Source: an uncultured Clostridia bacterium (lineage in GTDB: Bacteria > Bacillota > Clostridia > Christensenellales > Aristaeellaceae). Taken from it: DNA of 5,119 nt. A program made the translations under genes and the position numbers. The notes under the pieces are model-generated. The model had not been told where the DNA came from. It worked only from the letters and a program-made list of their open reading frames with translations, and ran no database searches. Of this stretch, positions 1 to 5,081 are shown piece by piece (the stretch's first letter is position 1; the number at the start of each line of letters is the position of its first letter). The stretch lies in contig CAMOHY010000193.1 of NCBI GenBank assembly GCA_946615495.1, forward strand, positions 1-5,119, in the 5' to 3' direction.

Positions 1-689
1 ACATTCACGCCAGCCCCGAAAGCCCCATGACCGCCTACCTCACCCAGGGCAAAAAATATCAGGGCAAATCGTACTCCACGCCCGTCAAGCTGGCGCGGCT
101 CAACCGGGTGGTGCTGGCCTTTGCCGACGATAATTTCGGCGACCGCTGGAACGCGGGCAGCCGCACCGGCGTTATCGTCCGCAACCGGGAAATCATCGGC
201 GAAAGGACCGTGGCCGACGGCAAGGGCAAATTCCCCAATCTGGAGGTGCTGGCCCTGTTTGAGGATGGCAGCATGAAAACCTTCGCCAGCGATGCCCACA
301 CCGCCCAGGAATACCTGGATATGGGCGTGGTGGACACCTACGCTTTCGGCCCCATCCTGATTCAGGATGGACAATTGAGCGACTACATGCAGCGCAGCGA
401 ATATTATTCCTACCATGAACCCCGCTGCGCCCTTGGTATGATCGAGCCCTACCACTATTATCTTCTGGTGGTGAAGGGCCGCACCAGCGATTCCAACGGC
501 GCTTACCTGACCTGGCTGGCTAACAACATGCTCCAGCACGGCGTTCAGGAGGGCATCAATTTGGACGGCGGCGGCACCACCGCCATCGTGTTCATGGGGC
601 AAATTCTCAATTGGAGCTCGGTGAAGCAGCTTCGTCAAACCACCAGCATCACCGGCTTCGGCGTGTCCGAGCAGGTGCCTGAAAAGTGA
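1..689 (+). CDS. Phosphodiester glycosidase (NAGPA/DUF2233) domain protein, 5'-truncated by the window edge
   Basis: The reading frame is open from base 3 to the TGA at 687-689, giving 228 visible residues. The first ATG (27) has no Shine-Dalgarno in front of it, and the eight codons before it read smoothly as coding, so the true start lies outside the window. The visible part matches the C-terminal catalytic domain of the NAGPA family, whose founding member is the mammalian enzyme that uncovers mannose 6-phosphate; many bacterial members are exported and linked to exopolysaccharide or cell-surface functions. Counting from the ATG, the family marks are TYAFGPILIQDG (104-115), the PRCALG block (132-137), YYLLVVKGR (144-152) and, most telling, INLDGGGTTAIVFMG (177-191). 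Where many members have NGD after the first strand, this one reads FADDNFGD (32-39). The missing N-terminus would show any signal peptide or membrane anchor. The substrate cannot be read from sequence. The gene is convergent with the pyk cluster. Confidence 0.85.
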   Translation, partial: IHASPESPMTAYLTQGKKYQGKSYSTPVKLARLNRVVLAFADDNFGDRWNAGSRTGVIVRNREIIGERTVADGKGKFPNLEVLALFEDGSMKTFASDAHTAQEYLDMGVVDTYAFGPILIQDGQLSDYMQRSEYYSYHEPRCALGMIEPYHYYLLVVKGRTSDSNGAYLTWLANNMLQHGVQEGINLDGGGTTAIVFMGQILNWSSVKQLRQTTSITGFGVSEQVPEK

Positions 690-724
690 TGTGAAGTATG
701 CTGACTGAGTAGAGATAAAAGAGT

Positions 725-831
725 GAACAGAATACAGCGTGCAGCGTACAGTTTTTCATGGCCTGCGCAATGATTCCCGTTTCTTTCTATCCGCTATACA
801 GCCTGCGCTCTGTACGCTGAAAACTGTACGC
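725..831. repeat. Inverted repeat element built from CAG-ended heptamers
   Basis: The left arm reads on the plus strand as consecutive units GAACAG (725-730), AATACAG (731-737), CGTGCAG (738-744) and CGTACAG (745-751), followed by TTTTTCA. The right arm, read on the minus strand, has CGTACAG, TTTTCAG, CGTACAG and AGCGCAG in the same seven-base phase (830-803). The arms are complementary in two registers: GCGTACAGTTTT (744-755) with 820-831 (12 bp, perfect), and CAGCGTACAG (742-751) with 810-819 (10 bp, perfect). The core word CAGCGTACAG recurs at 4976-4985. The structure suggests a dispersed short intergenic repeat able to fold into a long hairpin; mobility and function are unknown. Confidence 0.7.
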
Positions 832-838
832 CCCCAAC

Positions 839-873
839 AAAAAGGCTTCCCTTCGCACGAGGGAAGCCTTTTT
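839..873. terminator. Bidirectional intrinsic terminator between convergent genes
   Basis: A perfect 14-bp stem, AAAAAGGCTTCCCT (839-852) with AGGGAAGCCTTTTT (860-873), encloses a 7-nt loop (TCGCACG). Both strands end the GC-rich stem in five Ts, so it can stop transcripts from the glycosidase gene on the left (plus) and from pyk on the right (minus). It lies 150 bases after the glycosidase stop and about 134 bases after the pyk stop, and is the best terminator in the window. Confidence 0.9.
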
Positions 874-936
874 CTCTCCACTCCAGCCGTCCCCCCTCAG
901 GGGAAGGCCCAGACGGTCGACAAACCCCAGAAAAGT

Positions 937-965
937 ATGAAAGGGCCGCAGCGCAGCCCTTTCAT
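937..965 (-). terminator. Hairpin downstream of pyk, possible first terminator
   Basis: ATGAAAGGGC (937-946) pairs perfectly with GCCCTTTCAT (956-965) across a 9-nt loop, giving a 10-bp stem 42 nt beyond the pyk stop. On the minus strand the stem is followed by ACTTTTCT, a modest U-rich tail, so it could act as a weak terminator or as a 3'-end stabilising hairpin ahead of the stronger terminator at 839-873. The plus-strand tail (CTTCAATCC) is a poor terminator signal. Confidence 0.55.
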
Positions 966-1006
966 CTTCAATCCGCAGGACTGGCTTTGCCGATGCGCTG
1001 AGCCTC

Positions 1007-2419
1007 TCAGATGACTTCTACCTTAATCAAATTGGTGTTTCCGGACTTGCCATTGGGCAGGCCGCCGGTAATAACGATCTTGTCGCCAGGCTGAAGATGC
1101 AGCTTTTCCTTGGCCATTTGGGTGGCCACATAGAACAGCACGTCGGTGGAGGTGTAAGCGTCGGTGAGGGCGGGGGTGACGCCCCAGGAGAGGGCCAGCT
1201 TGCGCATGCTGGTTTCGCTGGTGGTCAGGCCCAGAATTTCCACCGGGGGCCGGAAGCGGGAAATCATCCGGGCCGTGCCGCCGGACAGGGAGCACACCAC
1301 AATGGCCTTGGCCCCGATATCGATGGCCATGCCGCAGGTGGCGTGGGAGATGGCGTCCACGGTGGTGTGGGTAATGAATTCGGCGGTGCGGAAGCGGTCG
1401 ACATAATCGATGTTGGTTTCGGTGGCCTCGGCGATCTTCGCCATTACGGCCACGGATTCCACGGGATATTTGCCCGCGGCGGTTTCGCCGGAAAGCATGA
1501 TGGCGCTGGTGCCATCGTAAACGGCGTTGGCCACGTCGGAAATTTCGGCGCGGGTGGGCCGGGCGTTGTGAATCATGGATTCCAGCATTTCCGTGGCGGT
1601 AATCACCCGCTTGCCGATGATGCGGCACTTGTCAATCAGGTGCTTCTGCACGGCGGGCAGCTCCTCATAGGGAATTTCCACGCCCATATCGCCGCGGCCG
1701 ATCATGATGCCCTCGCAGGCGGTGCAAATTTCCTCAATGTTGTCGATGCCGCTCTGGTTTTCGATTTTGGCGATCAGGCTGATTTTCTCTCCGCCATGGG
1801 CATTGAGGAACTCCCGCACGTCCAGCAAATCCTGCTTGCGGCTGACGAAGGAGCAGGCCACGTAGTCCACTTCGTTTTCGATGCCGAACAGCAGGTCCGC
1901 CTTGTCCTGTTCGCTCAAATAAATCAGGTTGAGCACCTTGCCGGGGAAGGACATGCTCTTGCGGTCGCTCAGCTCCCCGCCCACCGTCACCTGGCAGCGG
2001 ATTTGGGGCCCCTCTATTTCCTTCACGTCCATGGCGATAAGGCCGTTATTGATAAGCACCCGGTCGCCGGGCTTTAAATCCTTGTTCAAATCGGCATAAT
2101 TGACGGATACCTGGTGCTCGTTGCCCTCCACGTCGTCCACGCGCAGGGTGAATTCCTGGCCGTCCGCCAGCGTCACCTTATGGTCCGCAAAGGTCTTGAT
2201 GCGGTATTCGGGGCCTTTGGTGTCCAGCATAATGGCGATGGGCAAATCCAGCTTCTGGCGCACCTTCTTGATGCGGTCCATTTTTTCCTTATGCTCCGGA
2301 TGGGTGCCATGGGAAAAATTGATCCGGGCCACGTTCATGCCCGCCAGCATCATTTTTTTTAGCGTTTCTTCCCGCTCGCTGGCGGGGCCGATGGTGCAGA
2401 TAATTTTGGTTTTGCGCAT
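1007..2419 (-). CDS. pyk: Pyruvate kinase
   Basis: Pyruvate kinase transfers phosphate from phosphoenolpyruvate to ADP, giving pyruvate and ATP in the cytoplasm; the enzyme is normally a tetramer. The product is 470 residues, the length of the compact form (E. coli PykF is 470), without the extra C-terminal PEP-utiliser-like domain found in many Bacillus-type enzymes. Visible active-site residues are R32, N34, S36, D66 and T67 (substrate and K+ site), KGPE 68-71, the IAKIEN signature with K218 and E220, D244 in GRGDMG (metal), and T276 in TATEML. The B domain spans about 70-168 and the C domain about 350-470, with an SLSGGTAR loop near 377-384 where the allosteric sugar-phosphate site lies in relatives. 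The Glu of KGPE is the residue associated with K+-dependent enzymes. I chose the ATG at 2419 because GGAGG sits 6 nt before it; the in-frame ATG at 2425 directly abuts that site. The gene starts 12 nt after the acetyltransferase stop and is the last of the cluster. Confidence 0.98.
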   Translation of the reverse strand: MRKTKIICTIGPASEREETLKKMMLAGMNVARINFSHGTHPEHKEKMDRIKKVRQKLDLPIAIMLDTKGPEYRIKTFADHKVTLADGQEFTLRVDDVEGNEHQVSVNYADLNKDLKPGDRVLINNGLIAMDVKEIEGPQIRCQVTVGGELSDRKSMSFPGKVLNLIYLSEQDKADLLFGIENEVDYVACSFVSRKQDLLDVREFLNAHGGEKISLIAKIENQSGIDNIEEICTACEGIMIGRGDMGVEIPYEELPAVQKHLIDKCRIIGKRVITATEMLESMIHNARPTRAEISDVANAVYDGTSAIMLSGETAAGKYPVESVAVMAKIAEATETNIDYVDRFRTAEFITHTTVDAISHATCGMAIDIGAKAIVVCSLSGGTARMISRFRPPVEILGLTTSETSMRKLALSWGVTPALTDAYTSTDVLFYVATQMAKEKLHLQPGDKIVITGGLPNGKSGNTNLIKVEVI

Positions 2420-2425
2420 GTGCAT

Positions 2426-2433
2426 CCTCCCTC
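2426..2433 (-). promoter_or_regulatory. pyk ribosome binding site overlapping the upstream stop codon
   Basis: Minus strand GAGGGAGG, with GGAGG 6 nt ahead of the ATG at 2419. The TGA of the acetyltransferase gene (2434-2432) overlaps its 5' end, so ribosomes finishing that gene end on the pyk binding site. This favours translational coupling and excludes the ATG at 2425 as the main start, because that codon directly abuts the GGAGG core. Confidence 0.85.
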
Positions 2434-2866
2434 ACAAAGTCTTCGTAAAACAGATGACGCGGTTGGCCTCGGCAAAGCCGCACCGCAGGTGAAAGGCCAA
2501 GCTTTCCGCGTTATCCAGCTCGCAGTCGCTGGCAAATTCCCGGCAGCCCCGCTCCCGGACCCACGTTTCGCAGGCGCCCAGCAGCGACCGAGCGATGCCC
2601 CGGCCCCGATACCCCTCCTCAACGAAAATACCTTCCAGGTATCCCACCGGGCTGCTGTCCGTGCCCTCCACATAATCATGGCGCAATTGGCACTGGGCAA
2701 AGCCCACGGGCCTGTTTTCCGTAAAAAAGAGGAACACGGCGGCTTCCCCTTTTTTCAGTAGGGCAGCCAGCTCCCTTTCCATCTCCTCCAGGCCGTTATC
2801 CGGCCACAGCAGGCAGGCCAGGCGCGCCGCCTGGGCAATATTTCGTTCGTCCGCTTGGCAAATCAT
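2432..2866 (-). CDS. aac(6'): GNAT acetyltransferase of the aminoglycoside 6'-N-acetyltransferase (AAC(6')-Iy/Ic/Ig-like) group
   Basis: Members of this group move an acetyl group from acetyl-CoA to the 6'-amine of aminoglycosides such as kanamycin or tobramycin; several are chromosomal and may be cryptic or have another native substrate. The 144-residue product fits the usual length of about 145. It carries the group's marks in order: LLWPD (19-23), LRHDYVEGTDSSPV (61-74), YLEGIFV (76-82), the acetyl-CoA pyrophosphate loop RGRGIA (87-92, pattern R-x-x-G-x-A), GCREFASD (107-114) with LDN (117-119), and CGFAEANRV (129-137). From memory, the RHDYV-G-DSSPV, LEGIFV and GCRE-ASD blocks are nearly those of Salmonella AAC(6')-Iy. 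No signal peptide or membrane segment is visible; it should be cytoplasmic. The ATG at 2866 has AGGAG 6 nt upstream; an in-frame TTG at 2884 would place the start before that site and is unlikely. Drug specificity cannot be read from sequence, and a native non-drug substrate is possible. Confidence 0.87.
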   Translation of the reverse strand: MICQADERNIAQAARLACLLWPDNGLEEMERELAALLKKGEAAVFLFFTENRPVGFAQCQLRHDYVEGTDSSPVGYLEGIFVEEGYRGRGIARSLLGACETWVRERGCREFASDCELDNAESLAFHLRCGFAEANRVICFTKTL

Positions 2867-2872
2867 GAGCCT

Positions 2873-2877
2873 CTCCT
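2873..2877 (-). promoter_or_regulatory. Ribosome binding site of the acetyltransferase gene
   Basis: AGGAG on the minus strand lies 6 nt ahead of the ATG at 2866. It fixes the start at this codon rather than at the in-frame TTG at 2884, which lies upstream of the site. It begins only 5 nt after the T-run of the preceding hairpin. Confidence 0.85.
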
Positions 2878-2882
2878 GATGC

Positions 2883-2917
2883 AAAAGCGGCCCGGGGCGG
2901 TTTCTCCGCCCCAGGCC
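2883..2917 (-). terminator. Terminator-like hairpin between tkt and the acetyltransferase gene
   Basis: Read on the minus strand, GGCCTGGGGCGG (2917-2906) pairs with CCGCCCCGGGCC (2900-2889) across an AGAAA loop. This is a 12-bp stem, almost all G-C with one G-U pair, followed by GCTTTTG (T-run 2886-2883). It starts 13 nt after the tkt stop. The T-run is short, so partial termination (attenuation) or an mRNA-stabilising 3' end are both possible. No promoter is evident between it and the next ATG, so the downstream genes would depend on readthrough or on a promoter inside tkt. Confidence 0.75.
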
Positions 2918-2930
2918 AATGAAACGATGC

Positions 2931-4907
2931 TTATTTGCCCAGCACTTCTTTGGCGGCCTTTACGGCGTTTTCCACCGTGAAGCCGAATTCCTTAAACAGG
3001 GTGGCGGCGGGGGCGGAAGCGCCGAAATGGTCGATGCCCAGGGCCTTGCCGTCCAGACCTACGAACCGGTACCAGGGCATGGTCACGCCGGCTTCCATGG
3101 AAACCCGGGCGCGCACGGCGGCGGGAATGACCTTTTCCTGATATTCCTTGGGCTGCTTTAAGAACAGCTCCATGCAGGGCATGGACACCACGCGGGCGTC
3201 GATGCCGTCCTTCTTGAGCTCTTCCTTGGCGCCCATCATCTGCTCCACCTCGCTGCCGCTGGCCAGGAGCAGCACATCGGGCGTTTCCTTTTCCGAATCG
3301 GCCAGGATATAGCCGCCCTTCATGGCTTCGCAGCCGCTGCCTTCATACTGGGGCAGGTTCTGGCGGCTGAGCACCAGGCAGGTGGGCAGGCCGCTGGTGA
3401 GGGCGGTAAGCCAGGCGGCGGTGGTTTCCTTGCCGTCGGCGGGACGGAACACCAGCATATCCGGCACGGCGCGCAGGCCGGCCAATTGCTCGATGGGCTC
3501 ATGGGTGGCGCCGTCCTCGCCCACGCCGATGGAATCGTGGGTCAAAACGTAGGTGACGGGCAGCTTCATGATGGCGCTCATGCGGATGGCGTGCTTCATG
3601 TAATCGCTGAACACGAAGAACGTGCCGCAGAACACGCGCAGGCCGCCGTGGAGGGCGATGGCGTTGCAGATGGCGGCCATGGCATGCTCGCGCACGCCGA
3701 AATGCAGGTTGCGGCCCGCCCGGTTTTCGGCGGAATAATCGCCGCCGTCCTTGATGTTGGTCTTGTTGGAGGGGGCCAGGTCGGCGCTGCCGCCCACCAG
3801 ATTGGGCAAAAGCTTGGCCAGGCGGTTAATCATTTCGCCGGAGGTGGCGCGGGTGGCCTGCTTTCCGTCCCACTTCCAAAGCGCGTCGTTCAGGGCCACG
3901 TCGTCGGGCAGCTCGTCGCTGTGCCAGGTTTCCCATTCCTCGCCCAGTTCGGGATAAGCCTTGCAGTAGCTGACGAACATATCGTTCCAGGCTTCTTCGG
4001 CCTTTTCATTCTTTTCCATCAGGCCGCGCACATGGTCATATACTTCCGGCAGCACGCAGAAGGCTTCTTCCGGCATGCCCAGGTTTTGTTTGGTAGCCAG
4101 CACATTGTCCTCGCCCAGCGGTTCGCCGTGGGCGGAGGCCTTGCCTTCCTTGGCGGGGCAGCCAAAGCCGATCTTGGTGGGGCACACGATGAGGGTGGGC
4201 CGCTCGTCCTGCTTGGCCTGTTCAATGGCGGCGCAGATGGCGTCCACGTCGTTGCCGTCCTGCAGGCGGATCACCTGCCAGCCGTAGGCCTCGAACCGGG
4301 CGGGCACATTCTCCCGGAAGGCGATGTCCGTGTTGCCTTCGATGGAAATTTCGTTGTCGTCATACAGCAGGGTCAGCTTGCCCAGCTTCAGGGTGCCGGC
4401 CAGGGAGCAGGCTTCGCTGGAAATGCCCTCCATCATGCAGCCATCGCCGCAGAAGGCATACACCCGATGGTCCACCACCGGGAAATTGGGGCGGTTAAAG
4501 TGGGCGGCCAGCATGGTTTCGGCAATGGCGAAGCCCACGGCGTTGGCCACGCCCTGGCCCAGCGGGCCGGTGGTGGTTTCCACGCCCACGGTGTGGCGGT
4601 ATTCAGGATGGCCGGGGGTTTTGGTGCCCCACTGGCGGAAGCCCTTCAAATCGTCCATGGTCAGGCCATAGCCGGTTAAATGCAGCAGGGTATAAATCAG
4701 GGCGCTGGCATGGCCGCTGGACAGGACAAAGCGGTCCCGGTCCGGCCAGGCGGGGTCCTTGGGGTTATGCTTCATGGCGTTCATCCACACGGCATAGGCC
4801 ATGGGGGCCATGCCCATGGGCGCGCCGGGATGGCCGCTCTTGGCTTTCTGCACGGTATCGGCTGCCAGGGTGCGGATGTTGTTAATGGTGGTCTGCCGGA
4901 TATCCAT
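2931..4907 (-). CDS. tkt: Transketolase
   Basis: Transketolase is a thiamine-diphosphate enzyme that moves two-carbon ketol units between sugar phosphates (for example xylulose 5-phosphate to ribose 5-phosphate or erythrose 4-phosphate) in the non-oxidative pentose phosphate pathway, as a cytoplasmic dimer. The 658-residue product is full length, unlike the split two-subunit transketolases of many anaerobes. Visible residues are H26 in SGHPGAP, H66 in SSGHAS, H100 in PGHPEY, the ThDP/Mg motif from GDG (154-156, D155) to N185, H260 in AHGEPLG, the catalytic Glu E407 in GVREHAM, and GEDGATHEP (463-471) with H469. Domains run as N-terminal PP (about 1-315), Pyr (about 350-520) and C-terminal (about 535-658). 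I prefer the ATG at 4907, 8 nt after AGGAG; the in-frame ATG at 4913 (two codons longer) is only 2 nt from it. It is the first gene of the cluster, 64 nt ahead of the acetyltransferase gene, with a strong hairpin between. Confidence 0.98.
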   Translation of the reverse strand: MDIRQTTINNIRTLAADTVQKAKSGHPGAPMGMAPMAYAVWMNAMKHNPKDPAWPDRDRFVLSSGHASALIYTLLHLTGYGLTMDDLKGFRQWGTKTPGHPEYRHTVGVETTTGPLGQGVANAVGFAIAETMLAAHFNRPNFPVVDHRVYAFCGDGCMMEGISSEACSLAGTLKLGKLTLLYDDNEISIEGNTDIAFRENVPARFEAYGWQVIRLQDGNDVDAICAAIEQAKQDERPTLIVCPTKIGFGCPAKEGKASAHGEPLGEDNVLATKQNLGMPEEAFCVLPEVYDHVRGLMEKNEKAEEAWNDMFVSYCKAYPELGEEWETWHSDELPDDVALNDALWKWDGKQATRATSGEMINRLAKLLPNLVGGSADLAPSNKTNIKDGGDYSAENRAGRNLHFGVREHAMAAICNAIALHGGLRVFCGTFFVFSDYMKHAIRMSAIMKLPVTYVLTHDSIGVGEDGATHEPIEQLAGLRAVPDMLVFRPADGKETTAAWLTALTSGLPTCLVLSRQNLPQYEGSGCEAMKGGYILADSEKETPDVLLLASGSEVEQMMGAKEELKKDGIDARVVSMPCMELFLKQPKEYQEKVIPAAVRARVSMEAGVTMPWYRFVGLDGKALGIDHFGASAPAATLFKEFGFTVENAVKAAKEVLGK

Positions 4908-4915
4908 TGTCATTG

Positions 4916-4923
4916 CTCCTCCC
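4916..4923 (-). promoter_or_regulatory. tkt ribosome binding site
   Basis: Minus-strand GGGAGGAG. AGGAG lies 8 nt before the ATG at 4907 and 2 nt before the ATG at 4913. The spacing favours 4907, although the GGAGG register would put 4913 at 4 nt, so the longer start is not excluded. Confidence 0.8.
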
Positions 4924-5018
4924 GTTGATTGATGAATAGAATCGTTTGTGTATGCAGAAAACAGTTTTCTCAGGACAGCGTACAGATTGGCAGGAAGAAT
5001 ACAGTTTATTTTGCCGGC
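4924..5018 (-). promoter_or_regulatory. tkt leader, presumed to hold the cluster promoter
   Basis: A promoter for the minus-strand cluster should lie in this gap, but I see no convincing -35/-10 pair. The AT-richer stretches are CTATTC (4939-4934), CATACA (4954-4949) and TGTATTCT (5003-4996), all poor matches with no good TTGACA-like partner at 16-18 bases. TACAGATTG (4981-4989) and its complement CAATCTGTA (5053-5061) form a 9-bp inverted repeat flanking the hairpin at 5019-5039. Confidence 0.3.
4951..4985. repeat. Second, partial copy of the CAG-heptamer repeat, with a 15-base dyad, in the tkt leader
   Basis: On the plus strand the units TATGCAG (4951-4957), AAAACAG (4958-4964) and CGTACAG (4979-4985) occur, joined by less regular CAG-ended pieces. 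CAGCGTACAG at 4976-4985 is identical to 742-751 of the element at the far end of the cluster. Inside lies the perfect dyad AGAAAAC-A-GTTTTCT (4956-4970). It sits about 50-80 bases upstream of the tkt start. This may simply be repeat sequence, or the dyad could serve as an operator; the sequence does not decide. Confidence 0.5.
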
Positions 5019-5041
5019 AAACGGGCGTGCGGCCCGTTTTT
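5019..5041. terminator. Terminator-like hairpin upstream of tkt
   Basis: AAACGGGC (5019-5026) pairs perfectly with GCCCGTTT (5032-5039) over a 5-nt loop. The plus strand continues to five Ts (5037-5041); the minus strand ends in only three. It overlaps the palindrome TTTGCCGGCAAA (5010-5021). If a minus-strand gene ends at 5082, the hairpin lies about 42 nt after it and could be its terminator; the T-run, however, is better on the plus strand, where no preceding gene is seen. Orientation is left open. Confidence 0.55.
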
Positions 5042-5081
5042 GCAGGCTATATCAATCTGTATGACCGCTCTTTACTGAGCG

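Larger units (their letters stand above)
690..1006. other. Convergent intergenic region with three hairpin structures, no gene
   Basis: These 317 bases separate the glycosidase gene from pyk, which point at each other. I see no credible gene here: the one open frame of about 90 codons on the plus strand (739-1014) runs through all the hairpins, has no ribosome binding site and reads as unstructured sequence. The content is a heptamer-based inverted repeat (725-831), a perfect terminator stem (839-873), a C/G-rich stretch around 889-910 with short self-complementary runs (CCCCT/AGGGG), and a hairpin 42 nt beyond the pyk stop (937-965). The stretch 874-936 otherwise shows nothing I can name; it may be decayed repeat sequence. 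Confidence 0.7.

Noticed and set aside
739..1014. Plus-strand open frame of about 90 codons in the convergent gap
   Set aside because: It runs through the repeat, the terminator stem and the third hairpin, has no ribosome binding site and shows no protein-like pattern.
1097..2077. Open frame of 326 codons on the plus strand, opposite pyk
   Set aside because: It is the antisense shadow of pyruvate kinase, with the same biased composition and no convincing start site.
2359..2700. Second minus-strand frame overlapping the acetyltransferase gene
   Set aside because: It is out of frame with a clearly recognisable GNAT protein. Its sequence is low-complexity and without motifs.
2432..2866. Recent acquisition of the acetyltransferase gene on a mobile element
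   Set aside because: No transposase, integron attachment site or terminal repeats flank it, its GC-rich codon use looks like its neighbours, and its stop is built into the pyk ribosome binding site.
2867..2930. Riboswitch or leader peptide in the tkt-acetyltransferase gap
   Set aside because: The gap is 64 bases and is almost filled by one simple hairpin and a ribosome binding site. There is no room for an aptamer, and no small open frame with its own site is seen.
3486..4679. Long open frame of 397 codons on the plus strand, opposite tkt
   Set aside because: It is antisense to a clear transketolase. The translation is rich in Gly, His, Ala and Val with no family motif, as expected from the complement of GC-rich codons.
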